The notes under the pieces are model-generated. The model was given only the letters and a program-made list of their open reading frames with translations. It did no database searches and had not been told where the DNA came from. A DNA stretch of 64,000 bases from Acidobacteriota bacterium (GTDB taxonomy: Bacteria > Acidobacteriota > Thermoanaerobaculia > Multivoradales > J023), in contig JAJCXO010000004.1 of NCBI GenBank assembly GCA_029263395.1, positions 17,016 to 81,015 on the forward strand. Reading direction: 5' to 3'. Positions 35,683-46,009 of this stretch are shown piece by piece. How positions within the stretch are numbered: the stretch's first letter is position 1; every line of letters begins with the position of its first letter. Position numbers and translations under genes: made by a program.

Positions 35683-36284
35683 ATGGGCGTTATCGACAGT
35701 TCGGCAGGCGTTTTCCTCCGCGAGATCCAGCGTGAGTTTCTCGACGGTCTGCCGCAGCGTGTGCGTGAGATGGAGACGTTGTGATCTCTGCTGGTGTCAA
35801 GTAAGGCCACGGGCGACGTACTTGTGACGCTACATCGTCATGCCCACACGATGTCGGGCGAAGGTGCCACCTTTGGTTTTCACTGGGTCAGCCAAGCCGC
35901 GCAGGTGATGGAGGAGGCACTCAAGGAACTGATCGACCATCAAGAAGCGTCTGCGTGAAACTGATGTGTTGAGTCGCTATGGTTGTGACGAGTTCGCGGT
36001 TAGTGTTGCCGGGGACCACGGCTGCCGACGCTATGCGCTTAATGGAGGATGTGGCATCGAGCTTCGCTCAACTGAGTCACATCACCGGCAATCAACGACT
36101 CTCGACCACGATCAGTTGCGGCATCTCGAGTTTCCCCGAATACCCTGAAGCTGAGCTGCTGACCGAGGCGGCGGACCAGACACTTTATCGCGCCAAATGC
36201 CAAGGCAAGGGGCGAGTTGAAGTGAGTGGCGAGGGTGACGATCAAAGCGATGGATCGCGGTCGTCTGCGCCTGTAGGTCGATAG
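35683..36284 (+). pseudogene. Decayed Hpt-GGDEF signalling protein
   Basis: ATG 35683 starts FLREIQREFLDGLPQRV and hits TGA at 35782. The same frame then continues with HRHAHTMSGEGATFGF, a histidine phosphotransfer core, to TGA 35956. In another frame follows DVLSRYGCDEFAV, a GGDEF signature (GCDEF here). A further frameshift leads to the C-terminal half of the cyclase domain (TTISCGISSFPEYP, ending QTLYRAKCQGKGRVE) up to 36284. Most of the region between Hpt and GGDEF is missing. It must once have encoded a phosphorelay-linked diguanylate cyclase. At least one stop, one frameshift and one deletion make it inactive. Confidence 0.8.
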
Positions 36285-36331
36285 CCTATCGGGTTGGCAC
36301 TGTCTTGCGGTCAGTCATAGAGAGCGTTCCT

Positions 36332-37783
36332 TCAGACGATCGACCGCGCGACATCGGGTGGGCCTTCGAGCATCTCTGACAGGATCTCTACGCCTTGCGC
36401 CACCAACTGGCGAGTTCTAGGCGTGCCGAGACAAATTCGGATGGCATGTGGTGCCGCTGCGCGACCGACGACGAACGCTTCTGCAGCGGTGACTGCAACT
36501 CCTCGGCGCCGGGCCTGGGTGACAAAGTCGTCGCTACGCCATGGCCGAGGCAGAGGCAGCCAAACATGTGAAGACGCTGCGTGCGAATCGGTGGGGAAGG
36601 CTCCAACTCGTGAATGAAAGAGCTGTCTGCGAGCGGCCGCCTCCCGTCTTTTCCAGGCCAAGGCTGCCTCGGCCTGGCCGTTCACAATCCAGCGGCTTGC
36701 AATCTCTGCCATCAGCGGCGCGGCCATCCAGGTGAGGGCCGCGACATTGCCTTCGAGTCGCGCCATCAACGCCCTGGAGGCGCTAGGGTCCCTAGGAGCC
36801 AGCAGGTAACCAATGCGCAAGCCCGCCGTTAGATTTTTGGATGTACCGGTAAGGAAATAGCTGATTTCCGGCGCCAGGCTGCTGATCGGTGGCGGCGCGT
36901 CTTCACTCAAGTAGGCATACGTATCGTCCTCGACGATCGCTACCCCGTGGAGTCTGGCGATCTCCGCGATCTCTTGTCGCCGTGCCTGGCCCATCACGAC
37001 GCCGGTTGGGTTCTGGATCGTCGGCATACAATAAAGAGCCTTAGGGTTGCCACGCCGACACGCGGTCTCAAAGGCATCAGGCAAGAGACCGTCAGCGTCC
37101 ATTGCAACGCCCTGCAGCCGCAACCCGAGGACGCCGGCCAAGGCTTTGATCCCGGGATAGGTGAGGTCTTCAGTCAGCACCAAATCACCCTGCCCGGCGA
37201 GGCTGGCAAAGGTGATGGTCATGGCGTGTTGCGCTCCACCGCAGACAAGGATTCGATCGGGGTCTGCTGAGAGGCCACTGCGAGCAACCCATGTGGCGCC
37301 AGCGGCGCGGTGTTCGAGGGCTCCGGTCGTCGTGTACCCAGTGTGGATCAACCGACCATGATCACTCTCCGAAAGTTCTCGCAGTACAACCGAAGCGTCA
37401 AGAATCGATGGGTCACCAACCGGTAGATTGAAATGGAAATCGACCGGTTGGGGCTGTCCAAGCGATTCTTGTTCGAACCGAGTCGTGTTTAGCTCGCGTC
37501 GCCGGACAAAGGTTCCACGACCAACCTCGCCTTCGGTCAAGCCCCGTCGATGGGCTTCGGCGTAGGCCCGCGAAATCGTCATCACATTGACGCTTAGGGA
37601 CCGCGCAAGGTCGCGATGTGTGGGTAAGCGTTCACCGGGTCGGAGGCGCCCCGTCGCAATATCGTGGCCCAACAAATCTGCGATAGCCAGATATATCGGC
37701 CCTTGGGTCGCGAGTCGGTCCGGAAGCCAACGGTCTTCAGTTATCTCGGGTCGACGCTCGCTCAAGGGTGTGTTCCAGGTCAT
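36332..37783 (-). CDS. pdxR: MocR/PdxR-type GntR-aminotransferase regulator
   Basis: The 483-residue protein has an N-terminal GntR winged helix (RLPTHRDLARSLSVNVMTIS) and a C-terminal fold-type I aminotransferase domain with the PLP-lysine motif TGTSKNLTAGLRIG. I choose ATG 37783; the frame is open further upstream but only through the promoter region. It is divergent from pdxS, and PdxR proteins of this class activate pdxST in response to low PLP. The assignment as PdxR rests on domain structure plus this gene arrangement. Repeated ATGC..ACAATT-type sequences in the shared region may be its operators. Confidence 0.9.
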   Translation of the reverse strand: MTWNTPLSERRPEITEDRWLPDRLATQGPIYLAIADLLGHDIATGRLRPGERLPTHRDLARSLSVNVMTISRAYAEAHRRGLTEGEVGRGTFVRRRELNTTRFEQESLGQPQPVDFHFNLPVGDPSILDASVVLRELSESDHGRLIHTGYTTTGALEHRAAGATWVARSGLSADPDRILVCGGAQHAMTITFASLAGQGDLVLTEDLTYPGIKALAGVLGLRLQGVAMDADGLLPDAFETACRRGNPKALYCMPTIQNPTGVVMGQARRQEIAEIARLHGVAIVEDDTYAYLSEDAPPPISSLAPEISYFLTGTSKNLTAGLRIGYLLAPRDPSASRALMARLEGNVAALTWMAAPLMAEIASRWIVNGQAEAALAWKRREAAARRQLFHSRVGAFPTDSHAASSHVWLPLPRPWRSDDFVTQARRRGVAVTAAEAFVVGRAAAPHAIRICLGTPRTRQLVAQGVEILSEMLEGPPDVARSIV

Positions 37784-37840
37784 GACGTTGAGATTCGGCG
37801 CAGCCGAATGGCTTTGGGCGGTGCGCGAAGGTCGAATTAC

Positions 37841-37957
37841 ATGCATGCAATATAACGGTTGATTCAACCAGAGGTCTATCTTATGCTCAAATATGCGAAC
37901 AATTGGCGAAGTGACGAGCTGGTAGCTACCTTCCAGATCGTTTGAATGCATACAATT
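37841..37957. promoter_or_regulatory. Candidate PdxR operator repeats
   Basis: Three direct repeats lie in the pdxR-pdxS interval: ATGCATGCAATA at 37841-37852, ATGCGAACAATT at 37893-37904 and ATGCATACAATT at 37946-37957. Spacings are 52 and 53 bp, about five helical turns each. A partial copy (ATGCTCAAAT, 37883) precedes the middle one by 10 bp. MocR-type regulators are known to bind direct repeats between their own gene and the target. The last copy is 23 bases from the pdxS start. Confidence 0.5.
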
Positions 37958-37979
37958 CAGATCTAGAGACGAGGCGAAC

Positions 37980-38939
37980 ATGAGTCACGAGGACGCGGTG
38001 AAAGTCAACGGTGGAGGGGGTGAGGGTAAGGGATCGGCGAGCTTCTCCAATGCATTGACGCCAGATGCTGACTTCGAGATCAAAGTTGGGCTTTCGCGCA
38101 TGCTGCAAGGTGGTGTCATCATGGATGTGACCAGCGCTGACGAGGCGCGCATCGCCGAAGATGCAGGGGCGGTTGCGGTCATGGCCCTCGAGAGAGTGCC
38201 GGCTGATATTCGCAAAGAAGGTGGCGTGGCGCGGATGGCTTCGGTTGAGCGGATCGTGTCGATTCAGGAGGCAGTGACGATTCCGACGATGGCCAAAGCG
38301 CGGATCGGACACTTCCAGGAGGCACGGGTTCTGGAAGAGTTGGGGGTCGACTTCATCGACGAGAGCGAAGTCTTGACACCGGCTGACAATGAACACCACA
38401 TCGACAAAACGATGTTTCGAGTTCCGTTCGTTTGTGGTGCGCGATCTCTAGGCGAAGTCTTGCGGCGTATCGCCGAGGGCGCTGCTTTGATTCGGACCAA
38501 GGGCGAAGCTGGTACCGGAGATGTCTCCGAAGCGGTGCGGCACCTGAGACTCATTCACCGGGAGCTCGGAGCCCTGAAGGCCGCCGGACGTGAAGAGTTG
38601 CTTGCCCAGGCCAAACATCTTGCGGCGCCGTTCGATTTGGTGCGGCAGGTTTGGGAGCAAGGGAAGTTGCCGGTCCCCAATTTTGCGGCCGGCGGTGTCG
38701 CAACCCCTGCCGACGCCGCGTTGGTCATGTCTTTGGGAGCTGAGTCAGTTTTTGTTGGTTCCGGAATCTTTAAGTCTGAGGAGCCTGCTCGAACTGCTGC
38801 AGCCATCGTCAAAGCAACAGCCAGGTATCAGGAGGCACCGATCGTCGTCGAGGCCTGCCGCGAAGCCGGTGACGCGATGCGTGGTATTGCGGTGGATCAG
38901 GTCGCTCCGGAAGCGCAGCTACAGACGAGAGGTTGGTAG
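37980..38939 (+). CDS. pdxS: Pyridoxal 5'-phosphate synthase subunit PdxS
   Basis: The 319-residue protein is the (beta/alpha)8 lyase subunit that makes PLP from ribose 5-phosphate, glyceraldehyde 3-phosphate and ammonia supplied by PdxT. Asp49 (IMDV), Lys106 ([10 protein letters not shown]) and Lys174 ([11 protein letters not shown]) correspond to Asp24, Lys81 and Lys149 of the Bacillus enzyme, with identical spacing. It carries about 25 extra N-terminal residues rich in Gly and Ser before [17 protein letters not shown] 37980 follows a GAGG site. pdxT starts 3 bases after its stop, so the two are co-translated. Confidence 0.96.
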   Translation: MSHEDAVKVNGGGGEGKGSASFSNALTPDADFEIKVGLSRMLQGGVIMDVTSADEARIAEDAGAVAVMALERVPADIRKEGGVARMASVERIVSIQEAVTIPTMAKARIGHFQEARVLEELGVDFIDESEVLTPADNEHHIDKTMFRVPFVCGARSLGEVLRRIAEGAALIRTKGEAGTGDVSEAVRHLRLIHRELGALKAAGREELLAQAKHLAAPFDLVRQVWEQGKLPVPNFAAGGVATPADAALVMSLGAESVFVGSGIFKSEEPARTAAAIVKATARYQEAPIVVEACREAGDAMRGIAVDQVAPEAQLQTRGW

Positions 38940-38942
38940 TTG

Positions 38943-39605
38943 ATGCCCGAGGACCGGGCTCTCGCAGTGGGCGTGCTGGCGTTGCAGGGCGCCAGCGCTG
39001 CTCATATTGCGGCATTTGATGAGCTCGGTGTTCGGGCGCGGCCGGTCCGGTCCCGGCCTGAGCTAGAAGGACTCAGTCATTTGGTTATTCCTGGAGGGGA
39101 ATCGACGACCATACATCACCTGCTCGAGCTATTCGATCTCCGGCAGGCCATCATCGATCGTTACAATGATGGCCAGTTGGCACTATTCGGAACCTGCGCC
39201 GGCGCTATTCTGCTAGGCATTGATGCTGGCGAGGCGCCGCCGCGTTTTGGGTTGCTCGACGCGATTCTCAACCGTAATGCGTACGGTCGGCAGATCGATT
39301 CGTTCAGCAAGATTTTGCCGTTGCCTGCCCTCGGAACCGAGCTCCGCTGTGTTTTTATTCGAGCTCCCAAGGTACGCCGAGTCGGATCGGGCGCGCAAGT
39401 TTTGGCTTGGGATGGTGACGATCCGATTCTACTTCGAGGGTCCGGTCTGCTGGCGGCCACCTTTCACCCCGAACTGTCCGGGGATCCGTCGATCCATGCC
39501 TATTTTCTCGAACCGGCGCTTTGGAATAGTGTGAGAAGTTGCCCAGCACGAGGTGTGTCCATCGAGACTGAGGCTCCTAACCGTCACGTAATAGCGGGGC
39601 AGTAG
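38943..39605 (+). CDS. pdxT: Glutaminase subunit PdxT of PLP synthase
   Basis: The 220-residue class I glutamine amidotransferase releases ammonia from glutamine and passes it to PdxS. The triad is present: Cys85 in FGTCAGAIL, His175 and Glu177 in TFHPELSGD. The oxyanion motif IPGGEST is at 49-55. ATG 38943 is preferred to an adjacent TTG at 38940. The C-terminus runs about 25 residues past the usual end. It is the second gene of the pdxST operon. The 79 bp that follow show no terminator I can support. Confidence 0.95.
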   Translation: MPEDRALAVGVLALQGASAAHIAAFDELGVRARPVRSRPELEGLSHLVIPGGESTTIHHLLELFDLRQAIIDRYNDGQLALFGTCAGAILLGIDAGEAPPRFGLLDAILNRNAYGRQIDSFSKILPLPALGTELRCVFIRAPKVRRVGSGAQVLAWDGDDPILLRGSGLLAATFHPELSGDPSIHAYFLEPALWNSVRSCPARGVSIETEAPNRHVIAGQ

Positions 39606-39723
39606 TAGCAGGGCTGAACGGTCCTTCTATCGCCGAGCCGCTGGAAGTGGGGTGTCCAGGTTCTGTTGGTAGACTCTTGTCGTTGTGTTTTGCAGACCTT
39701 CGTTCTTGCCTGGGAGTTCAACC

Positions 39724-40611
39724 ATGCCGCGATACTCAGTTTTGCTTGCCTTGATTCTATTGTCCGCTTGCCGTTCAACACCTGAGTCGACGACGGATAC
39801 CATCTCCCTGGAGCAAGCTTCCCCCTTGGTGCGAGAAGGTAGGACTCCGTCTTCAGATGGTGTCCAAATTGCCTATTCGGTAGAAGGGGACAGCTCGATT
39901 GCCGTGTTGTTGATCCATGGTTGGTCTTGTGATCGCACCTATTGGCGGGCCCAAGTAGAACCTTTGGTTGCCTCGTATCGCGTCGTGACCATTGACTTGG
40001 CTGGCCACGGCGATTCGGGGAGGGACCGCACCCAATGGACACTACCGTCTTTCGGCGAAGATATTCGGGCGGTCGCTGATGAGCTTGGCATCGATCGGGC
40101 TATTTTGGTGGGGCATTCGATGGGTGCGCCTGCGGCCTTAGAGGCGGCAGTCTTGATGGGTGATCGTATCCTCGGTGTCATTGCAGTCGACGCACTTCAC
40201 GATGTCACTGCGCAGAGAGATCCTGAACAGTTCCAGTCGATTATCGAGAGTTATGAAACCGACTTCGTCGGAACGTGTCATCAGTTCGTACGCTCGCTAT
40301 TTCTTGATACTGCGGATCCCGAATTGGTCGAGGCCACTTCGCAAGGTATGTGCAGTGCGCCAGCTGATATCGGTACCGCGTTGATGCGCCAGTTTGGCGA
40401 CTACGACCAAGCCGCGGTGATGGCGAAAGTGGTTGCGCCGATTCGGGCGATCAACTCGGGAGCCTATTCGACCAACATCGCTGGCAATCGCGAGATAGCT
40501 GCTGATTTCGATGCTGACATCATAGAAGGGGTAGGCCATTTCCCGATGCTGGTCGCCCCGCAAGAGCTGAATCGGAGGCTCTTGGACACCTTGGCTGCAT
40601 TGGCAGACTGA
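39724..40611 (+). CDS. Alpha/beta-hydrolase lipoprotein
   Basis: The 295-residue protein starts at ATG 39724 (GGGAG upstream) with a lipoprotein signal (LSAC, Cys16). The hydrolase core shows an oxyanion HGW motif (LLIHGWSCD) near 64-70, the nucleophile elbow GHSMG with Ser132, and a late GVGHFPML with His272. A cap domain lies between about 150 and 225. The triad indicates an esterase, thioesterase or peptidase-like hydrolase acting outside the cytoplasm. The substrate is not predictable. The MFS gene follows 36 bp later on the same strand. Confidence 0.87.
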   Translation: MPRYSVLLALILLSACRSTPESTTDTISLEQASPLVREGRTPSSDGVQIAYSVEGDSSIAVLLIHGWSCDRTYWRAQVEPLVASYRVVTIDLAGHGDSGRDRTQWTLPSFGEDIRAVADELGIDRAILVGHSMGAPAALEAAVLMGDRILGVIAVDALHDVTAQRDPEQFQSIIESYETDFVGTCHQFVRSLFLDTADPELVEATSQGMCSAPADIGTALMRQFGDYDQAAVMAKVVAPIRAINSGAYSTNIAGNREIAADFDADIIEGVGHFPMLVAPQELNRRLLDTLAALAD

Positions 40612-40647
40612 ATCTCCGAGTTCGAATTGCGGCAGAATCGGAGCCTG

Positions 40648-41871
40648 ATGCTAACGCGCTTCTGCCTGTACGGTTTTCTCAAAAACCAAAGGTATTTCGA
40701 ACCGTTTCTGGTCCTGGTGTTTCTGGAGAAGGGACTGTCCTTCTTCGAGATTGGCGTGTTGATTGCGTTTCGCGAGGTCGCGATCAATCTGTTCGAGCTA
40801 CCCAGCGGTGCCATCGCAGACCTCTATGGTCGCCGCCGTTCTATGCTCTTCTCGTTCACCGCCTACCTCGCCTCGTTCGCCGTTTTCGCCACCAGTACCG
40901 CGATCTGGACGCTGTTCGCGGCGATGTGGTGTTTTGCCCTTGGCGAAGCGTTTCGCTCCGGGACTCACAAGGCGATGATTCTCGATTGGCTAGAGCTGCA
41001 GGGGCGATCTGACGAGAAGACCAAAGTTTACGGGACCACTCGCTCTTGGTCGCAGCTCGGTTCTGCAGTTTCGGTGTTGATCGCTGCAGTGATCGTTTTT
41101 GTCGAAGCTAGTTATAGCTGGGTCTTCTGGTACACGATGATTCCCTATACCTTGGGCTGGATCAACTTCCTGGGGTACCCTTCAGAACTCGACGGCAAGA
41201 ACAAACGAGAGGGTTCGATAGGAGCCGTCGCACGCCATCTCATCACGGCCTTGCGCCAATGCTGGCGGCGTCCCGAGCTACGTCGATTGTTGCTCGAGTC
41301 CAGCTTGCAGAAGGGGACCTACAGGACCGTCAAGGACTACCTACAACCCATTCTTCAGCAGGCGGCTTTGTTGGTGCCCTTCTTCGCTAGTCTCGAAGTC
41401 ACCCGTCGTGCTGCCATACTCGTTGGCCTGGTCTACTTTGGGCTGTATTTCTTGTCGGCTATTTCGTCTCGGCAAGCCTACCGTATTCGAGATGCGTGGG
41501 GTGGTGCACACCGAGCATCCATCCGTGTTTGGGTTGTGACCCTGGTTGCCTATGTGCTGCTCGCTGTTGCGTTCATCGTGACCGCCAACAGCTTGGCGAT
41601 CGCGATGTTCGTGGTGCTGGCAGTGCTTCAGAACCTCTGGCTTCCGATCTACCTTGCTCGGATCGATGATGCCTCCGATCGCGAAAGCGGTGCGACCGTG
41701 TTGTCGATCGATACTCAGCTACGGTCACTCCTTGTAGCGGTGGTGGCGCCACTGCTGGGATGGGCCGCCGATCGTTGGGGAGTCGGGATGATCGCTGTGA
41801 TGGGGATTATCACCGCCGTCGCAGCGCTCGGGGTGGTGTGTTCTTGGAAACTCGACTCGACCAAAATCTAG
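40648..41871 (+). CDS. Major facilitator superfamily transporter
   Basis: This 407-residue membrane protein has about 12 hydrophobic segments. Between segments 2 and 3 it has an MFS-like loop (ADLYGRRRSMLFSF). ATG 40648 follows CGGAG; the TTG at 40627 is less likely. A soluble loop of about 60 residues in the middle carries an amphipathic helix (LRRLLLESSLQKGTYR). Nothing in the sequence identifies its cargo. It shares the last bases of its stop region with the convergent M20 peptidase gene, whose TAG overlaps it by 4 bases. Confidence 0.85.
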   Translation: MLTRFCLYGFLKNQRYFEPFLVLVFLEKGLSFFEIGVLIAFREVAINLFELPSGAIADLYGRRRSMLFSFTAYLASFAVFATSTAIWTLFAAMWCFALGEAFRSGTHKAMILDWLELQGRSDEKTKVYGTTRSWSQLGSAVSVLIAAVIVFVEASYSWVFWYTMIPYTLGWINFLGYPSELDGKNKREGSIGAVARHLITALRQCWRRPELRRLLLESSLQKGTYRTVKDYLQPILQQAALLVPFFASLEVTRRAAILVGLVYFGLYFLSAISSRQAYRIRDAWGGAHRASIRVWVVTLVAYVLLAVAFIVTANSLAIAMFVVLAVLQNLWLPIYLARIDDASDRESGATVLSIDTQLRSLLVAVVAPLLGWAADRWGVGMIAVMGIITAVAALGVVCSWKLDSTKI

Positions 41872-43406
41872 TGAGGCATTGTCAAGACAGCGCCCAGTAG
41901 ATCGATACCGTACCAGAGGTTCGCTAGCCGAAGGTTCTCATCGGGAGCATGTTGGTTGTTGTCATGGTTGGCGATTGGGACGATGACAACCGGGCTGGCT
42001 AGGACTTCCGTGAACAGATAGAGCGGCAGCGACCCGCCGAGCGTCGGCATCAGAATCAGGGATTCTTCGGTGACAGTGTCTGCTGCGCTGATCAATTGGC
42101 GAACTATGGGTAACTCGATGGATGTTCGGGCGGCCGGGTAGCCCGTCTCTCGCCGGATCTTGACGAGTTTGGGATGCGCTAGGCGAGTCGCCGCGTCGGG
42201 GTCTTCACGAACGATGTGATATTCCAGCTTTCGGATGTGCGCTTCGACCAGGTCAAGCATCATCGCAGGATCGTTGCCTTTAGCGAGGCGTATGTCGAGA
42301 CTGGCTGTTGCGACGTTGGGGATCACATTTCGACTCTTGTCACCAACCGCGCCACTTTCGAAGCCTCGGATGTTGAGAGACGGCAACAGCATACGCTCAG
42401 CGAGCGAGGCATTATTGCCTTCACTGGCAGCTAAACCAAGCTCGCGACGCAATGCGGGGTCGACCTCAGGCAAGGCCTGGATCGCAGCTCGTTCGGTCTC
42501 GCTGATCGGAGCCGTCGAGTCATAAAAGTCCGCGACAAGTACGTTGCCCTGGTCGTCCTTCATGGATGCCAACAGACGGGCGAGATCCAACGCTGGATTG
42601 GGTGCCCAATTACCGTAGTGACCGCTGTGCAAGTTGCGTGTTGCCCCATAGAGGGTGATTTCGAAGCCGGTGATGCCGCGTACGCCGAACACTAGCTGAG
42701 GGCGACGGCTTTGATGTGAGGGCCCATCACAAATAAGCCAAAGATCGACATCCAGGAGATCGCGATGCGTCTCGAAGTAGGCACCAAGATGCGGAGAACC
42801 AGTTTCTTCCTCGCCCTCGAAGAGGAACTTGAGATTTGATGTACGGGCGATTCCTGCTGCATCGAGGGCATCGAGAGCAGCAAAAAGGGCGGGCAACGGA
42901 GCCTTGTCATCGCCAGCTGAACGAGCGTACAAACGCCATTCTGGATCGATAGTCTCACCCGGTTCAGGGAAAGGCCTTGGGTGGCCACCGTCCTCGATCG
43001 ATGCAGTGTAGAGCGTTGGCTCAAAAGGAGGGTGCGTCCATTCAGCCTCGTCGACGGGCTGGCCGTCGTAGTGCACGTAAATACCCAGAGTTCGCTCGGC
43101 GCCTTTCGCCGCGAGGGTACCGAAGACCACGGGCGGAGCGCCCTCCAACTCCCAGAGCTCAACATTCGCCCCGCGAGTCTCGAGCTGACGGCGAAGGTAC
43201 TCCGCGTTACGCCGAATGTTTTTGCCATCGCTCGCTACGTTCGGGATGCCGAGTAGCTCGACGAAGCCCTGCAGAATCGACACTTCATTGGCTCGGCGAT
43301 AGGACGCCACCGCCTCTGCGCTTTCTTCTGAAGCTGCGGGTACGGGAGAGGACATGGTCGCGGTGAGGAGAAAGAGGAAGCAGTGTCGTATTGCTGGAGT
43401 CATCAA
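41868..43406 (-). CDS. Exported M20-family metallopeptidase
   Basis: The 512-residue protein has a signal peptide (residues 1-25, cleavage after PAA) and an M20 di-zinc peptidase domain. HYDGQP (His112, Asp114), SAGDDKAP with the bridging Asp near 166, and FEGEEETGS with Glu199/Glu200 supply metal and catalytic residues. The dimerisation or lid domain occupies about 240-360. Relatives are dipeptidases and carboxypeptidases of the M20 group (ArgE/DapE/carnosinase-like). Together with the M2 and M16 enzymes nearby it suggests a peptide-scavenging lifestyle. Confidence 0.92.
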   Translation of the reverse strand: MMTPAIRHCFLFLLTATMSSPVPAASEESAEAVASYRRANEVSILQGFVELLGIPNVASDGKNIRRNAEYLRRQLETRGANVELWELEGAPPVVFGTLAAKGAERTLGIYVHYDGQPVDEAEWTHPPFEPTLYTASIEDGGHPRPFPEPGETIDPEWRLYARSAGDDKAPLPALFAALDALDAAGIARTSNLKFLFEGEEETGSPHLGAYFETHRDLLDVDLWLICDGPSHQSRRPQLVFGVRGITGFEITLYGATRNLHSGHYGNWAPNPALDLARLLASMKDDQGNVLVADFYDSTAPISETERAAIQALPEVDPALRRELGLAASEGNNASLAERMLLPSLNIRGFESGAVGDKSRNVIPNVATASLDIRLAKGNDPAMMLDLVEAHIRKLEYHIVREDPDAATRLAHPKLVKIRRETGYPAARTSIELPIVRQLISAADTVTEESLILMPTLGGSLPLYLFTEVLASPVVIVPIANHDNNQHAPDENLRLANLWYGIDLLGAVLTMPH

Positions 43407-43432
43407 ATCTCCGTGGGCTCAGTGGGTCGACG

Positions 43433-45943
43433 TCAAGGCATTGAGCCGGCCGGGATCTCGAGCACCAAGTCTTCGGGCCGTAGGCACACGCGGTCATTAC
43501 ACGCCTGAAGTCGCAAGTGAATTGGGATCATGAGTAGATCGTCTTCGGGATCGGTACGAGCAACGGTTCCCGAGAGTTGAACCTTGCCCTGGTACACCGC
43601 GAGGGGTTCATCCTGAAAACCGAGTCTTACGGTCTCGGCCGTAGGGTAGGCAACGTTGCTCAACACTAGCCCTGCACGTTCCTGATCGATAGTGACTTCG
43701 GTTGGGATGAGATTGTCCGAGAGAGGTTGATTGGCATTGATGTGCCAACCGTCACGTATCTCGAGGTCGATTTCGACGTGGGACGCGACTCCCCTCGTCT
43801 CTAGGCGATCAGCTGTCACGAGGCGAGCAGTAGCCTTGACGTGCCCTGAAGCACCGTACTGACGTGGTCCTGGTTCCCCATGGAGCAGGCCATCCGCTGC
43901 CATCAGCATATAACCGAAGCCCGCCGGGTACTGCTGAATCTTTTCAGCGAAGGCGCTCAGGGTTTGGTTCGCCCGGTCGCCGTAGCTAGCGTCCTCCGTT
44001 CGCGTTGCCAACATCCCCAGTGCGCGAACGCCAACCGAGTTGCCTGAAGGGATGGCATTGTCGCTAGGGCTCTTGGGACGGGCCCGGAGATTGGGATCGA
44101 CGCCGGCCGCTGTCATGAAGAAACCACCATATCCCTCATCCCAGAATTTTTGCAACATGCTATCGGCCAACTCTCGTGCTCGCTCCAGCCACACCTCTTC
44201 GCCACTGAGATCGTAAAGAGTTATCAATGCCTCAGCAAAGTAGGCATAGTCATTTTGAAGACCCACGCCGGAGGAGTTTCCAGCAAGGTGAACCCGCAGC
44301 AACTCACCGTTTTCGCGGCGATTGTGATCCCAAAGGAAGTTTGCAGCCCGTCGCGCCGCCTCGAGATAGCGAGGTTCCCCGAGAACTTCGCTGGCTTCTG
44401 CCAGCGAGGTGATCATCATTCCATTCCAGGCGGTGACAATCTTGTCGTCCCGCAGCGGGTGCTCGCGTTCCTCACGAGCCTTCCAAAGAAGGTCTCGGAT
44501 ACCATCGATCCTTTGTAGCAGGTGATCGACACTGATGGATTTGGACCGTGCATAGTCTTCGTAGGACTTGGCCAAGTGCAAGATGTTCTTGCCTTCAAAG
44601 TTGCCGTCTTGGGTCACACTCCATAAATCGATCGCGAGCGCTGCGTCATCTTCAGACAAGAGGTGCCGAAGCTCGTCTGGTGTCCAGACGAAGAACTCGC
44701 CCTCCGCCCCCGCGCTATCGGCATCGGTAGCAGAATAGAAGGCGCCCGCAGGGGAGGTCATCTCACGGAGAAAATAGTCTAGTGTCTGGCGTACGATCCG
44801 CGCATAATAAGTTTTGCCTGCCAGCTGATGTGCCGCGAGGTATGCGCGGGTGAGATGTGCTTGGTTGTAGAGCATCTTCTCGAAATGGGGGACCAGCCAC
44901 TGAGCATCGACCGAATAGCGGTGAAAGCCACCGCCAACCTGGTCGTAGATTCCCCCACGGGCCATCGCGTCGAGGCTGACATCAGCGGCATGCAACGCCT
45001 GTTGGTTGCCCGTTCGAAGTGCTTGCGACAGCAGTAACAATAGACCTGGTTCGTGAGGGAACTTTGGGGCGCTACCAAAGCCACCGAATTCGGTATCGAG
45101 GTTACCAGTGATTTGATCGACAGCTTTTTGAACTGCTTCTTGTCCGACAGCTGCTGCTTGGCCGCGGGCCGTCGTCGCGAGTTGGACGCGTTCTGAGATC
45201 TTGGCAGCCTGTTCGAGCAATTGAGGCCGCTGACCTTCCCAGGCAGCATGAACCTGCTGCAGCAGAGTTGCAAATCGTTGGGGGGGGAAGTAAGTACCTC
45301 CGAAAAAAGGATCACCCTCGGGGGTCAAGAAACTCGACATCGGCCAGCCGCCTCGGCCGGTCAACATCTGCACTGCGGTCATATAAAACGCATCGATATC
45401 AGGCCGTCGCTCACGGTCGATCTTGATGCAGATGAAATATTGGTTCATCAGCCGCGCTATCTCGAGATCCTCAAAACTCTCGCGCTCCATCACATGGCAC
45501 CAATGACACGTCGAATACCCGATCGATAGAAAGATCGGTTTGTTCTCCGTTTTCGCGAGCTCGAAAGGCTCGGTACCCCACGGGTACCAATTCACTGGAT
45601 TGTGGGCGTGCTGGATCAAGTAGGGCGAGTCTTCCAAAATGAGGCGATTGGTGAAATTAGGCCGCCCATCATCGTCTAGATGATGCGTGCGGGGAACGTA
45701 GGAAGAGCCCTTGGCTTGCAGGGCGCTCAGGAGCTCGGATTGAAGCTCTGGGGAATACGCTGCGGCACCAGGATGATTTGTTGGCATCTCACCGTCCGTG
45801 TTGGCAGGTTCGGTGGTGCTGGCGGCTCCGCACGATGCCAGAAACCACGGTAGCAGGAGGCATAAATTGGCCAGCGAGAGCCCGGAGGACTTCCGTGACA
45901 CTCGGTGGAGTGAGGTTTGGCGTAAGTAGGCTAGTTCAGTCAT
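43433..45943 (-). CDS. YyaL/DUF255-type thioredoxin-domain lipoprotein with DsbD-like tail
   Basis: I start this gene at ATG 45943, giving 836 residues with a lipobox (LASC, Cys38). Residues about 100-260 form the DUF255 thioredoxin-like domain with the redox motif CHWC (Cys146, Cys149). Next is an (alpha/alpha)6-type region to about 720, as in YyaL/spermatogenesis-associated protein 20. The last 115 residues resemble the N-terminal domain of DsbD, with Cys815 and Cys820 in [10 protein letters not shown]. Two redox-active cysteine pairs in one exported protein suggest internal electron transfer. The DsbD-like tail is unusual for the family. Confidence 0.88.
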   Translation of the reverse strand: MTELAYLRQTSLHRVSRKSSGLSLANLCLLLPWFLASCGAASTTEPANTDGEMPTNHPGAAAYSPELQSELLSALQAKGSSYVPRTHHLDDDGRPNFTNRLILEDSPYLIQHAHNPVNWYPWGTEPFELAKTENKPIFLSIGYSTCHWCHVMERESFEDLEIARLMNQYFICIKIDRERRPDIDAFYMTAVQMLTGRGGWPMSSFLTPEGDPFFGGTYFPPQRFATLLQQVHAAWEGQRPQLLEQAAKISERVQLATTARGQAAAVGQEAVQKAVDQITGNLDTEFGGFGSAPKFPHEPGLLLLLSQALRTGNQQALHAADVSLDAMARGGIYDQVGGGFHRYSVDAQWLVPHFEKMLYNQAHLTRAYLAAHQLAGKTYYARIVRQTLDYFLREMTSPAGAFYSATDADSAGAEGEFFVWTPDELRHLLSEDDAALAIDLWSVTQDGNFEGKNILHLAKSYEDYARSKSISVDHLLQRIDGIRDLLWKAREEREHPLRDDKIVTAWNGMMITSLAEASEVLGEPRYLEAARRAANFLWDHNRRENGELLRVHLAGNSSGVGLQNDYAYFAEALITLYDLSGEEVWLERARELADSMLQKFWDEGYGGFFMTAAGVDPNLRARPKSPSDNAIPSGNSVGVRALGMLATRTEDASYGDRANQTLSAFAEKIQQYPAGFGYMLMAADGLLHGEPGPRQYGASGHVKATARLVTADRLETRGVASHVEIDLEIRDGWHINANQPLSDNLIPTEVTIDQERAGLVLSNVAYPTAETVRLGFQDEPLAVYQGKVQLSGTVARTDPEDDLLMIPIHLRLQACNDRVCLRPEDLVLEIPAGSMP

Positions 45944-46009
45944 CGGACGATCATACAAGCAGGACGGCGATACCTGCAGCACGGTGCACGTTACAGATAG
46001 ACTTCGCCC

